From Oscillospiraceae bacterium (GTDB taxonomy: Bacteria > Bacillota > Clostridia > Oscillospirales > Oscillospiraceae): DNA of 7,421 nt. The first letter of the stretch is position 1. Each line of letters opens with the position of its first letter. The notes below the pieces were generated by a model that worked only from the letters and a program-made list of their open reading frames with translations, was not told the DNA's origin and searched no databases. The position numbers were made by a program, and so were the translations under genes. Of the stretch, positions 1 to 5,449 are shown piece by piece. The stretch is taken from contig JAISDV010000088.1 in NCBI GenBank assembly GCA_031264545.1, positions 1-7,421 on the forward strand, in the 5' to 3' direction.

Positions 1-944
1 TCGATAAAGCCGGGCCCCGAAAGCGAGAAGCGGATTTCGGGTTCGGCGCGGATATCCAGGCTTTTCCGGTAGGAGGCGACGGCAATGGCCGCGTCGATAC
101 GGCCCAGGGCCTCATGGACGGCAAACACGTCGCCGTGACTCCGGCCCAGCTTGTTTTTCAGAAACTCATACGTGATGAGGTTGAGCAGCAGCAGGCTTGT
201 AACAAAATCTCCCGCGGCACTGTACGAAGCGCCGGAAACGCCGCCGGTCCGAAGCACGGCGCGCAGCCGGTCAAGGCTGTCATAGGCCGCCGTCATCCGC
301 GCATCCAGCAGAGGGTCCTTCAGCTTTCTGGTCCTGTGCAGGGCAAATATCATACCCACGACATAATTGACCGTGTCGAAATCCCTTTGCGTTTTTCGTA
401 TGCGGAGCTCATGCAGCGTGGAATTCAGCGAAAAGACCGCCAATATCGCTATCAAGCCGAATTTTGGCATAACGGCGATCGCCGCGAGCGCGGCGGGCAC
501 AAGCAGCATCAGAAACAGATAGAGCAAAAGCCAGCCATATCCGTGCGCGGCGGGCTTGAACGCCCGGCTCAGGTCGGCGCGGCGTGTACAGCCGAGTTTC
601 GCCAGAATGACCTGGAGCTTCAGGCGCAGCTCCGCATTCTTTTCCATAAGCGTGATCAGCGCTTTTCGATCCTGATATTCCTCTTCCGAGACAGCGGGCG
701 ACCGCAGCATATAGTAGAGATACTGCTCCCCGGAAGTGGACAGCCCGGAATTTATCCGTTTGAACACGCTGTCCATACCTAAGTCATTCCAGGTGATCTC
801 GTCGAGGAGAAACCCGTCCCGCCCGGTTTCCCGGCGGAAATCATAATACGCCCGTATATGGGCCATATCGCCGTGAAAGTAATACGGGTCCGGCGCCGTC
901 CCAAACGTCTTCGACAGGCGTTTCCTCAGCTTTCGCAATCTCAT
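1..944 (-). CDS. MutS-related membrane protein, N-terminal part (cut by left edge)
   Basis: The frame is open from an ATG at 944 to the left edge, giving 314 visible residues. AAGGAG lies 7 nt before the ATG and decides the start. Residues 50-82 (ITWNDL..VF..IN...STSGEQYLYYMLRSP) resemble the start of the MutS core in membrane-anchored MutS-like proteins of Firmicutes. Two hydrophobic segments follow at about 137-158 and 162-174. Residues 246-295, with LGRIDAAIAVASYRKSL, look like the helical lever/clamp region. The MutS ATPase with its Walker motifs should follow but lies outside the window, as I expect about 580-600 residues in all. No mismatch-recognition domain precedes the core, so a role in classical mismatch repair is doubtful and the real function is unknown. 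The gene starts 64 bp after the permuted binding-protein gene with no clear terminator between them, so co-transcription is likely. The family call rests on recalled motifs, not on a search. Confidence 0.7.
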   Translation of the reverse strand, partial: MRLRKLRKRLSKTFGTAPDPYYFHGDMAHIRAYYDFRRETGRDGFLLDEITWNDLGMDSVFKRINSGLSTSGEQYLYYMLRSPAVSEEEYQDRKALITLMEKNAELRLKLQVILAKLGCTRRADLSRAFKPAAHGYGWLLLYLFLMLLVPAALAAIAVMPKFGLIAILAVFSLNSTLHELRIRKTQRDFDTVNYVVGMIFALHRTRKLKDPLLDARMTAAYDSLDRLRAVLRTGGVSGASYSAAGDFVTSLLLLNLITYEFLKNKLGRSHGDVFAVHEALGRIDAAIAVASYRKSLDIRAEPEIRFSLSGPGFI

Positions 945-1008
945 GGCACCGCTCCTTACAGCAGCCGCAAGGCCTGTTCCGTCATCGGTTTTCGGGCCGC
1001 GGCCCTGG

Positions 1009-1812
1009 CTATCCGTAATAGTCCAGCGCCGCGAGGTCCGTGATGATCGCGGCGCAGGAGCCGTCGTTGAGCGCTTTGAAGCAGGCCTCTGTGCCGCCCG
1101 GAAGCCTGACGATATAGTCCGGCTTTTCTCCCAGCGTCTTGCTGCCCTCGAGCACGGCGGCGAAGTACCCGTTTTCGCTCAGGGTCAGCGTTTTTCCCTT
1201 GAGCGCGCCGATATTCCGCACGGGGGAGCCGGCAAGGGAGGCGAGAACGATTGTGTTTTTCATGTATACCGGAGACTGGCTGACGCCGGTATTGCTCCCG
1301 TCATAAGCAAAGCCGCCCCAGACGCAGTCCACATTGCCGGAATTCAGCTCCACCGTGGCCCGGGATACGTCGATCGCGAGAAATCTCGCCTTCCAGCCGA
1401 GGATCCCGCAGACCTCTTTGGCGAGCTCGACGTCGAAGCCAGTAGCCGTCCCGCCGGAGCTCTCTCCGGAAAACGGCAGGCGGCCCGCGTCGTAGCCGAC
1501 GATGAAAGTACGCTTTTCGAGCGAAGCCTCCAGCCCGTCGAGCGCGGTTTCATCACCCGCCAGCAGCGAAACGTCCTCGTCGAACCACGCCCGCGACAGC
1601 GCCGAAACCCTGCCGGAGGCCTGCAGCACCTTGAGCGCGGCGATCACGGCGTCTCCGGCCTTGTCCCCCAGCCTGAAAGCGACGCAGAACGATTGTTCAG
1701 CCAGCCGGTCTGCAACGCGGTACTTCCCATTGCCGCCCGGTTCACAGGCGTACATGGAGAGTACCAATATTACACAGAGCAAAAACGCGGTCACGCGCAC
1801 CTTTTTTTTCAT
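1009..1812 (-). CDS. Lipoprotein with a permuted SBP_bac_3-like solute-binding domain
   Basis: The product is 267 aa. It starts with a lysine-rich n-region and hydrophobic stretch (residues 1-22) ending at Cys23. The lipobox (MYAC) is loose, but a membrane-anchored exported lipoprotein is likely. Residues 36-84, with FCVAFRLGD and a SRAWFDED segment, match the C-terminal end of an amino acid binding protein. Residues 101-267 match the beginning and middle of the same domain: IVGYD, GFDVELAKEVC, ELNSGNVDCVWGG, LKGKTL, and ITDLAALDYY at the very end. The domain order is thus C-terminal piece, linker (85-100), then N-terminal piece. The TPER motif that normally supplies the carboxylate-binding Arg is replaced by an AYDGSNTG stretch, while the Asp expected to bind the amine is kept (D259). 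The ribosome binding site is weak (GGTGG, 5 nt from ATG). A solute-binding or sensing role is inferred; no permease of its own is adjacent. The ligand is unknown. Confidence 0.8.
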   Translation of the reverse strand: MKKKVRVTAFLLCVILVLSMYACEPGGNGKYRVADRLAEQSFCVAFRLGDKAGDAVIAALKVLQASGRVSALSRAWFDEDVSLLAGDETALDGLEASLEKRTFIVGYDAGRLPFSGESSGGTATGFDVELAKEVCGILGWKARFLAIDVSRATVELNSGNVDCVWGGFAYDGSNTGVSQSPVYMKNTIVLASLAGSPVRNIGALKGKTLTLSENGYFAAVLEGSKTLGEKPDYIVRLPGGTEACFKALNDGSCAAIITDLAALDYYG

Positions 1813-1828
1813 AACACCACCGGAGACG

Positions 1829-1843
1829 CGGCGGACTCCGCCG
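1829..1843 (-). other. GC-rich hairpin in the leader of the permuted lipoprotein gene
   Basis: CGGCGG (1829-1834) and CCGCCG (1838-1843) are perfect complements around a 3-nt loop. On the minus transcript this hairpin sits 6 nt before the GGTGG ribosome binding site at 1818-1822. It could limit ribosome access, but no regulatory motif is recognisable. Confidence 0.35.
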
Positions 1844-1901
1844 TATTTCGCCGCATCGCAGCGGCAGACAGGACGGCCCTTTTACGGCCGCGCCATTAAC
1901 A

Positions 1902-1930
1902 ATCATATCTTATGAGAACTTTTCACACAA
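1902..1930 (-). promoter_or_regulatory. Candidate promoter of the permuted lipoprotein gene
   Basis: Reading the minus strand, TTGTGT (1925-1930) and TATGAT (1902-1907) are 17 nt apart, matching a sigma-A -35/-10 pair at 3 of 6 and 5 of 6 bases. Transcription would start near 1895 and give a leader of about 80 nt. The -35 is weak, and an inverted repeat (1916-1946) overlaps it. Confidence 0.4.
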
Positions 1931-1946
1931 TTCAAGAGAAAAGTTC
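1916..1946. repeat. Inverted repeat, 9-bp arms
   Basis: GAACTTTTC (1916-1924) and GAAAAGTTC (1938-1946) are perfect inverted copies with a 13-nt gap. The repeat lies 19 nt beyond the reductase stop codon and covers the -35 and part of the spacer of the candidate promoter at 1902-1930. It has no following U-tract on the minus strand, so it is a poor intrinsic terminator. An operator or simple stem-loop fits better. Confidence 0.5.
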
Positions 1947-1964
1947 CGGCATTCCTCGCTATGC

Positions 1965-2525
1965 CTACAGATTCTTAAAATACGCGCCTTTGACGAGCCG
2001 CGCCGCCGCGTCCGTAATGGCGGGCAGCACCGCCTCACGGTTGAAGCGCGTGACGCCGATGCGCTCGCGGGGGATCGCGCCGACGTGGCGGCACCACAGC
2101 TCCATTTCCGCGAGACAGGTCGCCGTGCCGTTGCCGCTGCCGCCGGCCGCCGCAATGAGGTCCACCTGTTTGCCGGAGGCCGCGCTGCCGTCCTTATTGA
2201 ACGCCTCGCACCTGCGGAATCGGTCGAGAAAATATTTCATCCGTTCGCTGGGCTGTCCCCAATAGACGGGCGTGATGAGCATCACGCCTTCCGCCCCGCG
2301 GAATTTTGCCTGCAAATCCGCGAGAATATCGCCGGCGACACAGGCTGCCGTATTGCGGCAGGTACCCCAGCCATTGCCGCAGATGCGGCACGGCTCCAGC
2401 TTCGCCGCGCTGATATCGATGAGTTCCGTTTCACCGCCCGCGCTTCTGATGCCCTCGAGCGCCGCCCGGCCGCAGGCGGCGGTCAAGCCGTCGGCGTTCG
2501 GACTCGATGTGATGATCATATACAT
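1965..2525 (-). CDS. Flavodoxin-family NAD(P)H-dependent FMN reductase-like protein
   Basis: The product is 186 aa, cytoplasmic, with no signal peptide. An N-terminal beta strand runs into SSPNADGLTAA (residues 7-17), the expected FMN phosphate loop. TPVYWGQPSERMKYFLDR (85-102) is the second flavin-contacting motif typical of NADPH-dependent FMN reductases and iron-sulfur flavoproteins. Four cysteines at 46, 49, 56 and 62 (C-x2-C-x6-C-x5-C) sit where iron-sulfur flavoproteins carry their cluster ligands. The protein therefore probably binds FMN and may bind an Fe-S cluster or use redox cysteines; the electron acceptor cannot be named. The ATG at 2525 has GAGGAG 10 nt upstream and is preferred over the Met at codon 3. 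A promoter lies at 2652-2680, so the gene is probably transcribed apart from the ABC operon upstream. The flavin family is fairly sure and the cluster is uncertain. Confidence 0.85.
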   Translation of the reverse strand: MYMIITSSPNADGLTAACGRAALEGIRSAGGETELIDISAAKLEPCRICGNGWGTCRNTAACVAGDILADLQAKFRGAEGVMLITPVYWGQPSERMKYFLDRFRRCEAFNKDGSAASGKQVDLIAAAGGSGNGTATCLAEMELWCRHVGAIPRERIGVTRFNREAVLPAITDAAARLVKGAYFKNL

Positions 2526-2651
2526 AGACGCTTCACTCCTCAGACGTGATCTTTTCCGAAATAAGGACCCGCATTCACAGCGGAGAAAGCCGGATAGGCG
2601 GGGCGCTTTCCGGACGATATTTCAGCGGGCCGCACCGCTTTCACAGCACTC

Positions 2652-2680
2652 ATTCTACCGCGGTCTTCTCCGTCTTGCAA
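2652..2680 (-). promoter_or_regulatory. Promoter of the flavodoxin-family gene
   Basis: Reading the minus strand, TTGCAA (2675-2680) and TAGAAT (2652-2657) are exactly 17 nt apart, matching the sigma-A consensus at 4 of 6 and 5 of 6 bases. Transcription would begin near 2645, leaving a leader of about 120 nt before the ATG at 2525. Short complementary arms in this leader (AGCGG/CCGCT at 2624-2639, GAAAGC/GCTTTC at 2585-2610) suggest some folding but no known riboswitch. Confidence 0.55.
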
Positions 2681-2743
2681 CAAAAAACGACAAATTTCTT
2701 TGCCGTTCAAGACAGAGGTCCTCATGGTTGAAACTGGCGGCGC

Positions 2744-2778
2744 TTTTGCGGCGGCCCCTGTAAGCGCAGGCCGCAAAA
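2744..2778 (-). other. GC-rich stem-loop after the ABC ATPase gene
   Basis: TTTTGCGGC (2744-2752) and GCCGCAAAA (2770-2778) are perfect inverted copies. Alternative pairings inside (GCGGCC/GGCCGC) also give a stable stem on the minus transcript. It begins 14 nt past the ATPase stop codon and marks the likely end of the ABC operon. No U-run follows on the minus strand, so it is not a classical rho-independent terminator; it may protect the 3' end of the message. Confidence 0.4.
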
Positions 2779-2792
2779 ACCGCGCACGGCCT

Positions 2793-3578
2793 TCAGGCGC
2801 CGGAATAGCGCGTGAGAAAACGCCGCGTGCGCGCCTCCCGGGGATTGACGAGCACAGCCTCCGGCGTCCCCTGCTCGACAATGACGCCGCCATCCATGAA
2901 AACGACCTTGTCGGCCACCGCGCGCGCGAAGTCCATCTCATGCGTCACGATCACCATAGTGGTGCGCCTTTCCGCAAGCTCCCTGATGACCTTGAGCACT
3001 TCGCCGGTCAGCTCGGGGTCCAGCGCGCTCGTCGGCTCGTCGAAGCAAAGGACGTCGGGCGCGAGCGCAAGCGCCCGCGCGATCGCGACGCGCTGCTGCT
3101 GGCCGCCGGAAAGCTGGTGCGGATAACAGTCCAGCTTATCGGACAGCCCCACGCTCTCGAGCGTTCTCCGCGCTTCGGCGCCGAGCCCGTCAAGGATCGC
3201 TTTTCTGTCTTTTCTGTAGTCCGGACGCTCGCGGGCAAGCAGCTCCGAGGCCAGGCGCACATTTTTCAGCACGGTGTACTGCGGAAAAAGGTTGAAGCTC
3301 TGAAACACCAGTCCAAAATGCAGGCGTTTTTTCCGGATCTCGCTCTCCTTCTGCGTTTTCGGGTCGGCCGCGTCGAAAATGACGCCGCCGTCGACGAGTA
3401 TCCTGCCCCCGTCCGGTTTCTCCAGAAAATTCAGGCAGCGCAGCAGCGTCGTCTTTCCGCTGCCGGAGGAGCCGATGATCGCCGCCGTCTCCCCCTTGTC
3501 CAGAGAAAAACCGATATTCTTCAGGACCTCCAGCGTCCCGAAGCGTTTTTGTAAATTCTGAACCTCGAGCACGGACAT
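2793..3578 (-). CDS. Polar amino acid ABC transporter, ATP-binding protein (GlnQ/HisP type)
   Basis: This is the 261-aa cytoplasmic ATPase that drives amino acid import with the permease at 3595-4236 and the lipoprotein at 4324-5202. All nucleotide-binding motifs are intact: Walker A GSSGSGKT (36-43), Q-loop Q93 in FQSFNLFPQ, signature LSGGQQQR (156-163), Walker B VLCFDE (176-181) with the D-loop SALD after it, and the switch His213 in VTHE. It is about 20 residues longer than a typical GlnQ. The extra length is in a charged helical stretch at about 112-140 before the signature, and near 70-87. The ATG at 3578 has a G-rich ribosome binding site (GGGGAG) 7 nt upstream and starts 16 nt after the permease stop, so translation is probably coupled. 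The substrate class comes from family likeness; the exact amino acid is unknown. Confidence 0.95.
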   Translation of the reverse strand: MSVLEVQNLQKRFGTLEVLKNIGFSLDKGETAAIIGSSGSGKTTLLRCLNFLEKPDGGRILVDGGVIFDAADPKTQKESEIRKKRLHFGLVFQSFNLFPQYTVLKNVRLASELLARERPDYRKDRKAILDGLGAEARRTLESVGLSDKLDCYPHQLSGGQQQRVAIARALALAPDVLCFDEPTSALDPELTGEVLKVIRELAERRTTMVIVTHEMDFARAVADKVVFMDGGVIVEQGTPEAVLVNPREARTRRFLTRYSGA

Positions 3579-3594
3579 TGCGCGTCTCCCCCCT

Positions 3595-4236
3595 CTACCT
3601 GAAATATGACAGCTTCTTTTCGACCCGGCCCAGCAGAAGAGTCAAAAGTCCGCAGGCCGCGAGAAAGAACACCAGCGTATAGAAAAGCGGCCAGATATAG
3701 CCCTTCGACCCGTATTCCTGCGCCATCATGATGATCTCTTTATTGGCAATAATATTGGCAAGCGCGGTATCCTTGACCAGTGTCATAATCTCGTTGCCGC
3801 TCGGCGGAACGATGCGCTTGACCAGCTGCAGGAACGTGACCTTAAAAAAAACCTGGGTCCTGGTCATACCCAGCACCTGTCCGGCCTCCTTCTGTCCGGC
3901 GGGGATGCCCTCGATCCCGCCGCGGAAGATCTCCGAAAAATAACAGGCGTAGTTGATGACAAAAGCGACCAGGGTCGCGTCCACGCGTCCGACTCCCTTT
4001 ATCCCCCAGATCAGCCCCGGACCGTAGAACACAATGATGATCTGCAGCATGAGCGGCGAGCCGCGAACGATCCAGACAAAGGTCTTGGTCAGCCACGACA
4101 GGGGTCTAAAACGGCTCATCGAACCAAAAGAAACGACGAGGCCCAGCGGAAGCCCGAGCAGCAGCGTAATGAAAAATATTTCACCGTTGAGCATAAAGCT
4201 CTCGAAAAGGCGCGCGGAAACAAGCGACAAACTCAT
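3595..4236 (-). CDS. Polar amino acid ABC transporter, permease (HisM/GlnP type)
   Basis: This 213-aa inner-membrane permease forms the translocation path of the importer. About five hydrophobic segments are visible, near residues 17-38, 62-80, 88-106, 143-165 and 180-203. VRGSP (57-61) is the usual motif after the first cytoplasmic loop in this family. The EAA loop that docks on the ATPase is at about 109-137 (IPAGQKEAGQVLGMTRTQVF is its core). Only one permease gene is present, so it probably acts as a homodimer. The reading frame opens further upstream to a GTG at 4263, but that codon has no ribosome binding site. The ATG at 4236 has GGGAG 10 nt upstream and is preferred, removing nine residues. 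The gene lies between its binding-protein gene (87 bp upstream) and its ATPase gene (16 bp downstream). Confidence 0.93.
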   Translation of the reverse strand: MSLSLVSARLFESFMLNGEIFFITLLLGLPLGLVVSFGSMSRFRPLSWLTKTFVWIVRGSPLMLQIIIVFYGPGLIWGIKGVGRVDATLVAFVINYACYFSEIFRGGIEGIPAGQKEAGQVLGMTRTQVFFKVTFLQLVKRIVPPSGNEIMTLVKDTALANIIANKEIIMMAQEYGSKGYIWPLFYTLVFFLAACGLLTLLLGRVEKKLSYFR

Positions 4237-4268
4237 AAGCAAAAAACTCCCGGCCGCGCACACGGAAA

Positions 4269-4293
4269 GGGGCAGGGATTTGTTCCCTGTCCC
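4269..4293 (-). other. Intercistronic stem-loop between binding-protein and permease genes
   Basis: Arms 4269-4278 and 4284-4293 pair over 10 positions around a 5-nt loop. On the minus transcript one A-C mismatch interrupts the stem. The hairpin starts 30 nt after the binding-protein stop and is followed by only three U residues. In many importer operons a stem here stabilises the binding-protein message or partly stops transcription, so that this protein outnumbers the permease. That role is inferred. Confidence 0.55.
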
Positions 4294-4323
4294 TCGCCGC
4301 GTGACGTCATAATCGTTCGGTTC

Positions 4324-5202
4324 TTATTTGTCGATCTCAGGCGCAAGGCTGAGACCGTATTTTTCGGCGAGCGCGGGCAGCGTGCCGTCGGCAACCAGCT
4401 CCCCGATGATGGTGTTGACCCGCTCGGTGACGCTGCTGCCCTTGCGGAAAGCGACGCCGTATTCCTCGGAGGCCAGCTCTCCGCCCTCGAGAAGCTTGAG
4501 GTCGGCATAGCTCGTGCCTTCTCCGACCATCGTTTTTGCCAGCGTCCAATCGAGGACGGCGGCGTCAGCCGTGCCGGCCTTGACCTCGAGCAGGCAGTCG
4601 GTCTGCTTGGCCATGCCGATATAGACGGCCTGCGCGAGGTTTTCCTCCGGTTCGGAATCCTCGCTGCCGATGAGCTGCATTTCACCCGCCGAGCTGATTT
4701 CGGCGACGACCGTTTTGCCGATGAGGTCGGCGGTGGAAGCAACGGCGCTGTCCGCCCTGACTACAACGACCTGCGCGTTCTTGACATAGGGCAGTGAAAC
4801 GCTCATGGTCTCGCTGCGCTCCGGCGTGATCGTCATACCGTTCCAAATGCAGTCGATGCTCTTGGCGTTGAGCTCGATCTCTTTTGTATCCCAGTTGATC
4901 TCAACAAACTCCGGCTCGACGCCGAGCTTTTCACAGACGATTCTGGCAAACTCAGTATCGAAGCCCGTCAGCTCTCCGCTGTCGTCGGTGTAGTTCATCG
5001 GCTCATAAACCGTATAACCGATGACCATTTTTCCATTGGCCCTTATGTAGGACAGATCATCATCGGCCGCGGCTTGGCCCGGTCCGGCATTTGCTCCGGC
5101 GGAGGGGCCTGTTTCGGCGGGCTTCGCGCTGCAGCCGGCAAGGAGCGTAAAACACAGAGCTGCCGCAAACAGCAGCGCAAGCGCGTTCTTGAATAGCTTC
5201 AT
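4324..5202 (-). CDS. Polar amino acid ABC transporter, substrate-binding lipoprotein
   Basis: The product is a 292-aa SBP_bac_3-type lipoprotein that captures the substrate outside the membrane and delivers it to the permease encoded just downstream. The signal peptide (1-23) ends in a clean lipobox, LAGC with Cys24 as lipid anchor. A Ala/Gly/Pro-rich flexible linker follows to about residue 47. Family landmarks are in normal order: MVIGYTVYEPMNY, GFDTEFARIVCEKLG (80-94), ELNAKSIDCIWNGM, then TPERSE (126-131) with the Arg expected to hold the alpha-carboxylate. Asp218 in LDWTLA is expected to hold the alpha-amine. EEYGVAFRKG (246-255) leads to the C-terminal helices. The frame extends upstream to 5256, but GGAGG 7 nt before the ATG at 5202 and the signal peptide fix the start. 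The retained Arg and Asp argue for an amino acid ligand; which one cannot be told. Confidence 0.94.
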   Translation of the reverse strand: MKLFKNALALLFAAALCFTLLAGCSAKPAETGPSAGANAGPGQAAADDDLSYIRANGKMVIGYTVYEPMNYTDDSGELTGFDTEFARIVCEKLGVEPEFVEINWDTKEIELNAKSIDCIWNGMTITPERSETMSVSLPYVKNAQVVVVRADSAVASTADLIGKTVVAEISSAGEMQLIGSEDSEPEENLAQAVYIGMAKQTDCLLEVKAGTADAAVLDWTLAKTMVGEGTSYADLKLLEGGELASEEYGVAFRKGSSVTERVNTIIGELVADGTLPALAEKYGLSLAPEIDK

Positions 5203-5224
5203 TTCGATTCCTCCCAAAGTCAGT

Positions 5225-5234
5225 ATCAATTGAT
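5225..5234. repeat. Perfect palindrome ATCAATTGAT in the binding-protein leader
   Basis: The 10-bp perfect palindrome lies between the candidate transcription start (near 5240) and the ribosome binding site of the binding-protein gene. Its position suits a repressor operator, but it is short and AT-rich and could be chance. Confidence 0.35.
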
Positions 5235-5243
5235 TGTCGCGCT

Positions 5244-5256
5244 GTAATTGTATCAC
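5244..5256 (-). repeat. 13-nt element GTGATACAATTAC, copy 1
   Basis: Read on the minus strand this matches the plus-strand element at 5407-5419 in 12 of 13 bases. The two copies are inverted and sit at the two sides of the divergent region. The copy includes the candidate -10 (TACAAT) of the transporter promoter, so the likeness may come partly from shared promoter function. Confidence 0.5.
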
Positions 5257-5274
5257 ATTAGTTCAATAAAGCAA
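5247..5274 (-). promoter_or_regulatory. Candidate promoter of the ABC importer operon
   Basis: Reading the minus strand, the -10 is TACAAT (5247-5252) with an extended TG one base before it, and TTGCTT (5269-5274) is a weak -35 at a 16-nt spacing. The leader would be about 38 nt. The -10 lies inside the 13-nt element shared with the other side of the divergent region. Confidence 0.5.
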
Positions 5275-5365
5275 GTCTTAAATCACAGAAATCCGTACGT
5301 TTTTACGCGGGATTGCCCTCATACCCCGCTCATATCTGTCTCAAATCCGCTGTTTTTACATTTTG

Positions 5366-5396
5366 TTAACCTATTTGCGCGATCTGCTGGTATAAT
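5366..5396 (+). promoter_or_regulatory. Promoter of the response regulator operon
   Basis: A perfect -10, TATAAT (5391-5396), carries an extended TG at 5388-5389. The best -35 is TTAACC (5366-5371) at a long 19-nt spacing, so the extended -10 probably carries the strength. The leader would be about 47 nt. TTTACA (5355-5360) and TTAACC (5366-5371) form a direct repeat of 11-bp period just upstream, the spacing typical of PhoB/PhoP-type regulator sites. Confidence 0.6.
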
Positions 5397-5406
5397 CCTG
5401 TTAATC

Positions 5407-5419
5407 GTGTTACAATTAC
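5407..5419 (+). repeat. 13-nt element GTGTTACAATTAC, copy 2
   Basis: This is the plus-strand partner of the element at 5244-5256 (12 of 13 identical, opposite orientation). It lies 10 nt after the TATAAT of the regulator promoter. No -35 is visible at the right distance for it to be a separate promoter, which leaves a protein-binding site as the more interesting option. Confidence 0.45.
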
Positions 5420-5449
5420 GCATACATACTCTTGGAAGGGCGTGTCATC

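Noticed and set aside
114..782. Open frame of 222 codons on the plus strand
   Set aside because: It is the antisense shadow of the MutS-like gene. Its product is rich in Gln, His and Arg with no domain, while the minus frame has a ribosome binding site and family motifs.
994..1005. 12-bp palindrome GGGCCGCGGCCC after the permuted lipoprotein stop
   Set aside because: As RNA it would make only a 4-bp stem, there is no U-run, and such palindromes are common in GC-rich DNA.
1009..1812. Frameshift or premature stop cutting a normal binding protein
   Set aside because: Past the TAG the frame gives only 17 residues unlike any binding-protein end before a TAA, and the missing C-terminal piece is already present at the N-terminus. 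A permutation explains this better than decay.
943..1899. Open frame of 318 codons on the plus strand, longer than the gene opposite
   Set aside because: It lies antisense to the permuted lipoprotein gene. High GC content keeps the opposite frame free of stops, and the minus frame has a signal peptide and a recognisable domain.
2540..2941. Minus-strand frame of 133 codons reaching into the gap before the flavodoxin-family gene
   Set aside because: Half of it is an out-of-frame overlap with the ATPase gene, and the rest is low-complexity, without a ribosome binding site or motif, and covers the promoter at 2652-2680.
2700..3554. Open frame of 284 codons on the plus strand
   Set aside because: It is antisense to the ABC ATPase, whose motifs are all intact on the minus strand.
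5203..5256. An 18-residue N-terminal extension of the binding lipoprotein
   Set aside because: The extension overlaps the ribosome binding site and the candidate -10, and would bury the signal peptide.
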